A DNA stretch of 64,000 nucleotides from Cryobacterium breve. Its GTDB lineage: Bacteria > Actinomycetota > Actinomycetes > Actinomycetales > Microbacteriaceae. Where the stretch lies: positions 2,418,001 through 2,482,000 of the forward strand of contig NZ_CP075584.1 in NCBI RefSeq assembly GCF_027594785.1. Direction: 5' to 3'. Below the pieces are notes generated by a model. The model was given only the letters and a program-made list of their open reading frames with translations. It did no database searches and was not told the DNA's origin. Positions within the stretch are counted from its first letter, which is position 1, and each line of letters begins with the position of its first letter. The translations under genes and the position numbers were made by a program. Shown here in pieces: positions 54,682 through 61,980 of this stretch.

Positions 54682-56117
54682 ACCTCCCAGCCCGCGCCGC
54701 CGACCTTCGAGGCAACGAGTTCCAGCATGCACGCGCGTGGCGCTATGCAGTCGACTCCCTCACGGACCCGGACATCCTGTCGGTATCGGTCGAGGACCCC
54801 GAAGGTGGTGCCTTCGACGACATCGTCGTACGCCGGGCGTCCTCACCAAACCTGTATGAACAGGCCAAGAGCTCCAACTACGGCAGCACGATCATCGACC
54901 AGGAATGGTTGTTCGCAAAGAAGACCACGGGCGGTAAGAGCCCTCTCCAGCATTTCTTCAGCACATGGACGAGCGTGCAAGCCCGAAACGAAGACGCCCT
55001 GTTCAATCTCGTCAGTAACCGCGGATATGACTCGACCCACCGCATTCTCGGGCATGCCCGAGACCAATGGGACTCGCGCATCGTCGTGTCCCGGCTAGAC
55101 GGTGGCCCAGCTTCTGCCAACCGCGCAGTGCTGGAGGAGTGGGCGGAACACCTAGGAGCGACTGTTGCCGAGGTGCTCCTATTCCTTGCGGATCTGCGCC
55201 TTGTCACGACGTCCGACATGACCGAAACGCTCAGAGAACTCGGACACTCGCAGCGGAACGCTGGTCTGCGTGGCGACGAAGAAGCAGTCACTCTGGGGAT
55301 TGCGATTGTTCGCCGCTGGGTGATGGTGGGGCGTCGCCCAGTCACGCGCGACGAGATTGCCGCCGACGTACTCGCTGCCAACATCGTGGACTCAACGTCC
55401 GGAGTCCGGCTGGTAGTCCACGGAATCGACCGGTATCAAGGTGCGAAATCCGTGGCAGAGCTTGATTTCACAGGCCTCTACGTAGGCGATACCGCCCAGG
55501 AACGCCGCGAATTTCGGGATCCAGGTGCTTGGGCGGAGCGCGTGGCCCCGGAGCTCAAGGCGATTGGTGCCCGCGTGGAGAGTTACGGCGTCCACAGTAT
55601 CCGCATCGATGGATGGATGAGACTGCCGATGTGGTTCGCCATGGGCCGCGCGTTCCCCAGAGTCCGGAACTGGCGACTGAGCACGACCCAGAACGGAATT
55701 GAGTGGGTGTTGACTCCGGCAGACGAGGTTGCCCCCTCGGTCGTGACCGACGACCGGGGCTTCGTCGGAACCGATCTCGTCGTGGTTGTTCAACTCTCCA
55801 ACGAAGCTGAACCTGCCGTTCGCCGGTGGATCGCTGACGGAACGGCATCGGTCGGTCAACTCCTGGTCCTGCAACCTGAACTTGGCCCTAGTCAGACCGC
55901 GGTCGTTGATGCTGCATGGCTTATGGGATGGATCGACGGTGCACGAAGAGCAGTACTGGCCCGGACGGTGGGAGTGCCACGTGTGCACCTGTTTCTCACA
56001 GGCCCGGCGGCGGCCGCGCTGGCATTGGGCTACCAATGGAACATGATGCCGGAGACCACCGTTTATGAATGGCTGCCCAGCTCGCAGCGTTACGTGCCCA
56101 TCTTTACAACGTCATGA
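54678..56117 (+). CDS. cap4: CBASS nuclease-SAVED effector (Cap4-like)
   Basis: The N-terminal domain carries a restriction-like nuclease signature: FDDIVVRR (D48) and YEQAKSSN (QxK at 62-64), as in the DUF4297-type nuclease of Cap4. The C-terminal half (about 230-479) has the SAVED pattern, including LPMWFAMGRAFPRVRNWRLS. Binding of the cyclic nucleotide by SAVED would switch on DNA degradation. 479 residues, ATGA overlap with cap3. Effector class is inferred from motifs only. Confidence 0.8.
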   Translation: MNLPARAADLRGNEFQHARAWRYAVDSLTDPDILSVSVEDPEGGAFDDIVVRRASSPNLYEQAKSSNYGSTIIDQEWLFAKKTTGGKSPLQHFFSTWTSVQARNEDALFNLVSNRGYDSTHRILGHARDQWDSRIVVSRLDGGPASANRAVLEEWAEHLGATVAEVLLFLADLRLVTTSDMTETLRELGHSQRNAGLRGDEEAVTLGIAIVRRWVMVGRRPVTRDEIAADVLAANIVDSTSGVRLVVHGIDRYQGAKSVAELDFTGLYVGDTAQERREFRDPGAWAERVAPELKAIGARVESYGVHSIRIDGWMRLPMWFAMGRAFPRVRNWRLSTTQNGIEWVLTPADEVAPSVVTDDRGFVGTDLVVVVQLSNEAEPAVRRWIADGTASVGQLLVLQPELGPSQTAVVDAAWLMGWIDGARRAVLARTVGVPRVHLFLTGPAAAALALGYQWNMMPETTVYEWLPSSQRYVPIFTTS

Positions 56118-56189
56118 GGCTGGTTGGGGCCTGACAGCGTGACTCCTCCCGACATTCGTTTCAGCGCTGGACCTGGTCCCAAGCGCGCT

Positions 56190-56933
56190 TCAGCACGCGC
56201 CGTCCCAGGATTCGGGAGGCGGGCCCAGAATCTTCCCGGCCGCCTTAATGACGAACCACCCGAACACGTGGTTTCCCGCTGCACCGATGCCGACTCCAAT
56301 GAAGAACGGGATCTGCTTTCCGAGAACCAGCACGCCCTGGTTGGTGCCGTACTTGGTCACGAATCGTGGGCCGAGGATCTTGTTGGCCTTGTCGATCGCT
56401 GACATTGGAATTGACTGCACGATCTTCTTGCCCCAGTAAGGGGCGGTGCGACCGATCAATGGCTCCAGTGCGGTGGTCGCGGCGCTGTTCCCGATGAGGA
56501 CGGATGTGACCAGGAATCTGCGGCGCTCGACGTCTTCGACGTCCAGACCGTGGATCTCGGCGACTGACAGCGCGTACAGGACCGACGCCTCCAAAAACGT
56601 GAGCAGGTCGGCCAGGGCCACGGGGACCTGCACCCAGCCGTTCGGGACGATGGCCGCGGCGCCGGCGCCGGCGCCCGTCGTCGTGACCGCGCTGAGATAA
56701 ATCGCGTTCAGGTAGGAAATTAGCTGTGCGGGAGACTTGCCGGGATGCACGCGGCGGAGCCGCGCGACGTTCGCGACCGCCGGCGGGTACTGAGCCTCCA
56801 GTGCCGTGTCGAGGCCCCCCTGCACCGCAGCGCGGAGGTCGACATTCATAACGGCCGCCCGAACCTTGTCCAGCGTGCCTCGGTCCCATTTCGGACCCGG
56901 CGGTGTCTTTGGCTCTTTGACGGATTCCGACAT
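56190..56933 (-). CDS. EcsC-like membrane-associated protein
   Basis: A 247-residue protein with several hydrophobic stretches (AGAGAAAIVPNGWVQVPVALADLLTFL in pieces, IPFFIGVGIGAAGNHVFGWFVIKAAG in pieces) and the layout of EcsC-family proteins. AGGGGG lies upstream of the ATG. It converges with the CBASS operon with no hairpin between. Function unknown; EcsC proteins occur in defence islands and membranes. Confidence 0.65.
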   Translation of the reverse strand: MSESVKEPKTPPGPKWDRGTLDKVRAAVMNVDLRAAVQGGLDTALEAQYPPAVANVARLRRVHPGKSPAQLISYLNAIYLSAVTTTGAGAGAAAIVPNGWVQVPVALADLLTFLEASVLYALSVAEIHGLDVEDVERRRFLVTSVLIGNSAATTALEPLIGRTAPYWGKKIVQSIPMSAIDKANKILGPRFVTKYGTNQGVLVLGKQIPFFIGVGIGAAGNHVFGWFVIKAAGKILGPPPESWDGAC

Positions 56934-57307
56934 TCTCGCTACCCCCTGATTGCATGCGCCTGTAGTCAGGCTAGGGGGTACCGCCTGTGGCGGATGGCCA
57001 GTCCACGCCAGCGACCGGCGGGGCGGCCGGAATGCAGGTAGTGGATCCCGAGTCGCCGGCGCTGTTCCCCGGGAGCGTACCTGTCGGGATCACCCCGGGT
57101 TGGCTGACGTATTAGGACACTATCGGCGCGGCATGGGATCGCGCGCTGACGGCCGATGGCCGATGACGGCGCAAGGATCCAACCGCACGGGTCTCGGGTC
57201 GTTGTAAGAGGCAGACTGCGCGGTCGCTCGTGCGCACGGGTGTGATCGTACGTTGAAGCCCGAAGTCGCGATAGTCGCACCGTGGCCCTTCGCGGCACGG
57301 GCAGATC
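56934..57307. other. 374-bp stretch without a recognisable gene
   Basis: GC-rich but without a supported coding frame. Several short open stretches overlap each other with no ribosome site. No clear hairpin or repeat. May hold the EcsC-like promoter region near 56940-56990 and decayed sequence beyond it. Confidence 0.4.
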
Positions 57308-58249
57308 TCATCTAAATGCTCTGGCGACCGCTCGGTGCGCGACCGCGGGACCCAGTACCACATTTGGCCACGGGCGAATCATTCGACATGCGGCTGCGTA
57401 CTCACTGATCCGTTTCGCCGCACTTTTCATGTCCTCTGCAAACCCCTCCCAGGTCGCTGATGGAGAGATCATCCAAGCCTTGACGATGGTGTCAGACCAG
57501 GCTCCGTGATACGAGCCGGCAGCTTGAAGAAGTTCCTGATAAACATCATCCTGGCCGGATGCGGCATCGAATAGGTTCTCAGGATCGAGGCTCGGAAGCA
57601 ATGCCGGAAAAATACTCGCTCCAGCCGACAGCAATGAACCACCATTGTCCATTGGCTCCAGCAGGGGAACGGCTGGCGCCGCAAGTAGTCCGACGATGTT
57701 CAATAGGTGAGCGCGGTAATCACTTGAGTCACTCGCTCTCACAAGTCGTTCAACATCCTCGCCGATTGTCATCATGAGAAGTCCATGATGCGCCCAGAGG
57801 TCGGCGAGATATGCGAAAGTCAGGTGATCGAATGGTGCGTTCCGATGGGCAGTGAGCAGCACGTCCCCCCGTGTATCGGGTTCGCCGAGATGCAGCATCT
57901 CATGAGGATCGACACGGTATGAGCGGGCAGCCTCACCACTGCCCGAAACAAGTATCAAGAACGTCGGTGTTCCAGATCTCGATCCTGCCAGCCAGCCTGC
58001 CACGGTCGATTCGCCGACTCTGACGCTCAAGCCGCGCTGACGAGCCTTGACCTGGACGTGGACGACTAGACCACTCAACTGCCATTTCTTTCGGGACCCA
58101 ATTGGCGCGGTGGGTATGTGCATGTGTAGATCCCAGCCGGTATCGTCCCCGGTCAGCGCATTGACTGCAGACCCTGTGCGGAGAAGCTCGGCTAATACTG
58201 TCGCCTCGCCAAGCGCCCCTTTGACGTTTCCTGCAGTCCTAGATGCCAT
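57308..58249 (-). CDS. DUF4365-like putative nuclease
   Basis: A 313-residue protein. KGALGEATVLAELL, DDTGWDLHMHI and VVHVQVKARQ give the E-D-(Q/E)xK order of restriction-like nucleases in DUF4365 (PF14280). The C-terminal half is helical with no known domain. ATG at 58249 is chosen over GTG 58267. It is a single gene between CBASS and the type I system and is a candidate defence or DNA-processing protein. Confidence 0.65.
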   Translation of the reverse strand: MASRTAGNVKGALGEATVLAELLRTGSAVNALTGDDTGWDLHMHIPTAPIGSRKKWQLSGLVVHVQVKARQRGLSVRVGESTVAGWLAGSRSGTPTFLILVSGSGEAARSYRVDPHEMLHLGEPDTRGDVLLTAHRNAPFDHLTFAYLADLWAHHGLLMMTIGEDVERLVRASDSSDYRAHLLNIVGLLAAPAVPLLEPMDNGGSLLSAGASIFPALLPSLDPENLFDAASGQDDVYQELLQAAGSYHGAWSDTIVKAWMISPSATWEGFAEDMKSAAKRISEYAAACRMIRPWPNVVLGPAVAHRAVARAFR

Positions 58250-58439
58250 GGTCAGAAGGTAGCTCACTACCGCGTTCGACGCGGCTGATCTACCCGGTTC
58301 CCCGCCCGCCGTCGCGAGTTGGAGGCTTGTGTCGGAAGGGAATATCCCGCTCTTCGACGCGTTCCAGGGGCTGGTTGTGTCGGTGAGGCGTGATGACTAC
58401 GACGCTGATGTGCAGTAGCCGTTCTACTGCGGGACTAGC

Positions 58440-58474
58440 TTGACAATTTACTGTAGCGTCCCTACTGTATAAAT
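58440..58474 (+). promoter_or_regulatory. promoter with direct repeats before the type I RM operon
   Basis: TTGACA (58440-58445) and TACTGT (58463-58468) are 17 bases apart. TACTGTA occurs twice in direct orientation (58449-58455 and 58463-58469, period 14), overlapping the promoter. Transcription would begin close to the ATG at 58475, so the message may be leaderless. Confidence 0.55.
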
Positions 58475-59068
58475 ATGAATCTTTCGGATGTGTGTGACGT
58501 ACGACTGGGATTCAGCGCCAGGGAGCGGATGGAATCGGTGACAGGTGGAATTCAAGCAATCCAACAGGGCGATATCACCATAAGCGGAAGATTTGACAGC
58601 ACCGGCAACCTTCGCGTTGATCCGGCTACCGGAACCAGCCAACATCACGTGCGCCATGGTGACGTGCTCCTTCGTTCCCGCGGAAATTCTGTAGCGGCCT
58701 GGGCGGTCGCAGGACCGCTGCAGGAGACCGCTCTTGCTGTGTCTCCCCTTTACGTCCTGAGGCCGACGGCCGGCGTGCTCGATCCGGGCTACCTAGCCTG
58801 GATGCTAATGAGACCGACCGCACAAAGTCATTTCGCGCGCGAATCCGTCGGTAGCAACCTTAAAATGATCCGGCGATCCGCCATCGAAACACTTCCCATT
58901 GAGCTTCCACCGTTAGTTATTCAGCGGGCCATCGCCTCCGCTGCACTTCTCGCCGCGCGCGAATTCGAACTCTCAACTCGCCTCGCCATCCTCCACAACG
59001 ACCTGACCGCCCTGCGTCTCGACGCGTGCGCGCCCTCAAATCACCACAATGACAGGAACCTCGAATGA
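58475..59068 (+). CDS. single-TRD HsdS-like protein
   Basis: A 197-residue protein matching one target-recognition half of a type I specificity subunit: LSDVCDVRLGFSARERM at the start, HHVRHGDVLLRSRGNSV in the middle, IELPPLVIQRAIASAALLA and a final helix that would form the spacer coiled coil. It overlaps hsdM by four bases (ATGA). A full two-TRD HsdS is encoded further down, so this is an additional half-subunit or a partner that modifies specificity or assembly. Confidence 0.75.
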   Translation: MNLSDVCDVRLGFSARERMESVTGGIQAIQQGDITISGRFDSTGNLRVDPATGTSQHHVRHGDVLLRSRGNSVAAWAVAGPLQETALAVSPLYVLRPTAGVLDPGYLAWMLMRPTAQSHFARESVGSNLKMIRRSAIETLPIELPPLVIQRAIASAALLAAREFELSTRLAILHNDLTALRLDACAPSNHHNDRNLE

Positions 59069-60582
59069 ATGAGAACGTCACCCAGCAGCGCATCAACAAC
59101 GCAGCATGGGCCGCATGCGACACATTTCGCGGCGTCCTCGACGCCACCCAGTACAAGGACTACATTCTCGTGATGTTGTTCCTTAAATACATTTCTGACG
59201 TCTGGAACGACCACCACGCGGCGTTCGAGCGGCAATTCGCCGGCGACGAGCGAAAGGTCGCTACTCGGCTCTCGCGCGAGCGTTTTCCGCTCCCAAAGGG
59301 CGCTGGATTCTATGACCTCTACGACAAGCGCTCCGCGGACAACATCGGTGAACTTATCAACCAGGCGCTCGAGGCGATTGAGGATGCGAACCGTGCGAAA
59401 CTCGATGGGGTTTTTCGCAACATCGACTTTAACTCCGAGTCAAATCTCGGTCAGGTGAAGGATCGCAACCGACGGCTCAAGCTCCTCCTAGAGGATTTCA
59501 ACAAGCCAGAACTTGACCTGAGCCCATCTCGTGTGACGGACGACATCATCGGCGAGACTTACATTTACCTCATCTCGCGCTTCGCGTCGGATGCGGGCAA
59601 GAAGGCCGGCGAGTTCTACACTCCACAGTCCCTATCAAAATTGCTCGCGAAGCTGGCGCAGCCAAAGCCGGGGGACACCATTTTCGACCCGGCCTGCGGC
59701 TCTGGTTCGCTGCTGATCGAAGCCGCTACTGAGGTAGGCAGTAACGACTATGCCCTCTACGGGCAGGAAGTCAACGGAGCCACCTGGGCACTCGCCCGCA
59801 TGAACATGTTCATGCATGCCAATGATGCGGCAACCATTGAGTGGGGAAATACCCTAACGAATCCGACGCTGCTCGAAAACGACCGCTTGAAGCAATTCGA
59901 CGTCGTGGTTGCGAACCCGCCCTTTTCCCTCGACAAGTGGGGTGCGGAGGATGCCGCGTCTGACAAGCACGGGAGGTTTTGGAGAGGTGTCCCTCCAAAG
60001 AGCAAAGGCGACTACGCGTTCATCTCACACATGATCGAGACGGCAAAACCCCAGAGTGGCCGTGTCGCCGTCATCGTGCCCCACGGGGTTCTATTCCGTA
60101 GCGCCGCTGAGGGCCGCATCCGAAAGGCCCTCATCGAGGAGAACATACTCGATGCGGTGATCGGGCTTCCCGCGAACCTCTTCACGACAACGGGGATTCC
60201 CGTTGCAATTCTCGTATTCGACCGGTCCCGCGAGGCTGGCGGGGCCAAAGAGAACCGACGAGACGTGTTGTTCATCGATGCGAGCCGGGATTTCACCGCG
60301 GCCAAGGCGCAGAATGTGCTCGACGAGGCGCATATCGCGAAGATCCTCGAGACCTACGCCGCCCGCGCAGAGACGGAACGGTATTCACATCTCGCAACCC
60401 TCGAGGAGATCGCCGGAAATGACTACAACCTCAATATCCCTCGTTACGTCGATACCTTCGAGCCCGATGAGCAGATCGACGTCGCGTCGGTGCAGCGAGA
60501 GATTGAACAGATCGAGACTGAACTCGTCGACGTGCGCGCTCGTATGCGCGGATACCTGGAAGAGCTGGGCCTCAATGCTTGA
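59065..60582 (+). CDS. hsdM: type I restriction-modification methyltransferase
   Basis: N6-adenine methyltransferase of 505 residues. N-terminal helical HsdM domain (about 5-150), then AdoMet motif FDPACGSGSLLIEA (about 207-220) and catalytic NPPF (about 284). GEFYTP precedes motif I as usual. A C-terminal coiled coil contacts HsdS. It lies in the operon order S-half, M, small ORF, S, R. Confidence 0.93.
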   Translation: MNENVTQQRINNAAWAACDTFRGVLDATQYKDYILVMLFLKYISDVWNDHHAAFERQFAGDERKVATRLSRERFPLPKGAGFYDLYDKRSADNIGELINQALEAIEDANRAKLDGVFRNIDFNSESNLGQVKDRNRRLKLLLEDFNKPELDLSPSRVTDDIIGETYIYLISRFASDAGKKAGEFYTPQSLSKLLAKLAQPKPGDTIFDPACGSGSLLIEAATEVGSNDYALYGQEVNGATWALARMNMFMHANDAATIEWGNTLTNPTLLENDRLKQFDVVVANPPFSLDKWGAEDAASDKHGRFWRGVPPKSKGDYAFISHMIETAKPQSGRVAVIVPHGVLFRSAAEGRIRKALIEENILDAVIGLPANLFTTTGIPVAILVFDRSREAGGAKENRRDVLFIDASRDFTAAKAQNVLDEAHIAKILETYAARAETERYSHLATLEEIAGNDYNLNIPRYVDTFEPDEQIDVASVQREIEQIETELVDVRARMRGYLEELGLNA

Positions 60583-60772
60583 GGTGAACGGGGTCGTTGG
60601 GCCCCGTGCGAGTAAAAGCCGTCTCTCACTAAACGACATTGGCACCATGGATCTCGGCGGAGCCGAGGTTGAGTCAATGCGCTGCAAAACAGCGACTATG
60701 GCCGAACCGGGAGGCGGATCCGCCGCCTTCATTCAGTTCCAGGACCGTACACTTTCAAGAATTCCAGCATGA
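60575..60772 (+). CDS. 65-residue ORF coupled between hsdM and hsdS
   Basis: ATG at 60575 overlaps the hsdM stop and TGA at 60770-60772 overlaps the hsdS ATG (ATGA), so the 65-codon frame exactly bridges the two genes. The product (VNGVVGPRASKSRLSLNDIG ...) is hydrophilic with no recognised domain. The double overlap favours a real translated linker gene, but it could also be a spacer kept open by chance. Confidence 0.45.
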   Translation: MLEVNGVVGPRASKSRLSLNDIGTMDLGGAEVESMRCKTATMAEPGGGSAAFIQFQDRTLSRIPA

Positions 60773-61980
60773 TCACGCCTCCGGGTTGGAGTTCGGGCGT
60801 GGTGGGAGACGTGGTGACTCATGCACAGTACGGGACGAGCGCAGCAACATCAGCACATGGAACCCGGCCCATCGTAGGGATGCGAAATCTGACCAACGGG
60901 AATGTCAGCCTCAAGAAACTGCCATTCGTAGAAGAGGGGGAGACGGATTGGGCACCGCTCGTCCTCAAGAAGGGCGACATATTGCTCAATCGGACTAACA
61001 GTCCCAACCTCGTTGGAAAAGTTGGAATCGTGCGAGAAGACTCTTCGGCGGTTTTTGCTTCCTATCTTGTTCGGCTGGTTCCGGACCTTCGGCTCATGAT
61101 CCCCGAGTTTCTCAACTATTGGCTGGATAGCACCATGGTGCAGGTCCATCTACGCAAACTCGCGACGCGCGGCGTTAGTCAAGCCAACATCAACCCCACG
61201 ACCTTCCGTGAATACTGTCCCCTTCTTCGGCCACCGCTTCCCGAGCAGCGCAAGATCGCTGAAATTCTCCGCACTTGGGACGAGGCTATTGAGGACGTAA
61301 CAAAGCAGGTGGACGCCGTCAAGAAACAAGCTTCCGGTATGGACAACGAGCTGTTCCGCATGTGTCACTCCAGTGCGCGCAACCGGCCGCGAGATTGGCG
61401 CGGCTTCGCTCTCGCAGACCTCTGTTCCGAACGTACGCAGGTAGGTAGCCCGGAGGATGAGTTACTTAGTGTCTCTCAGTCACGAGGGGTTATCCCGCAG
61501 GCCGATGCTGGGCGGAAGAACTCTTCAAGTGCGGATCGCTCACGTTACAAACTCGTACTGGCAGGCGATATTGCATACAACACGATGCGAATGTGGCAGG
61601 GAGCCTCTGGGGTGGTCAGCGCCCGGGGTGTCATTAGTCCTGCGTATACGGTCGTTACGCCGGACGGTTCTCGTTTGGACGTGCAGTATGCGGGTCACCT
61701 TTTCAGGTCTCGCCACATGATGTTTGACTTTGAACGCTACTCGCAGGGCCTCACCAGCGACACGTGGAATCTAAAGTTTCCGGCGTTCTCGACGATTCGC
61801 ATATTCCTCCCTCCCGTGGAGGAGCAACGCCGCGTATCAGCAGCTTTGGACGAGCTCGATCTGGCACGCCGCAGCCTTGAACGCTATGCATTGGCTCTCC
61901 GCACTCAAAAGCGCGGCCTCATGCAGAAGCTTCTTACTGGTGACCTCAGGGTCCAGGTGGAAATGGATCAAGACTCATGA
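60769..61980 (+). CDS. hsdS: type I restriction-modification specificity subunit
   Basis: A 403-residue HsdS with two target-recognition domains (about 5-150 and 200-360), each followed by the conserved PLPEQRKIAEIL / PVEEQRRVSAAL segment and a coiled-coil spacer helix. It decides the bipartite recognition sequence of the complex. Its stop overlaps the hsdR ATG (ATGA). Confidence 0.9.
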   Translation: MITPPGWSSGVVGDVVTHAQYGTSAATSAHGTRPIVGMRNLTNGNVSLKKLPFVEEGETDWAPLVLKKGDILLNRTNSPNLVGKVGIVREDSSAVFASYLVRLVPDLRLMIPEFLNYWLDSTMVQVHLRKLATRGVSQANINPTTFREYCPLLRPPLPEQRKIAEILRTWDEAIEDVTKQVDAVKKQASGMDNELFRMCHSSARNRPRDWRGFALADLCSERTQVGSPEDELLSVSQSRGVIPQADAGRKNSSSADRSRYKLVLAGDIAYNTMRMWQGASGVVSARGVISPAYTVVTPDGSRLDVQYAGHLFRSRHMMFDFERYSQGLTSDTWNLKFPAFSTIRIFLPPVEEQRRVSAALDELDLARRSLERYALALRTQKRGLMQKLLTGDLRVQVEMDQDS

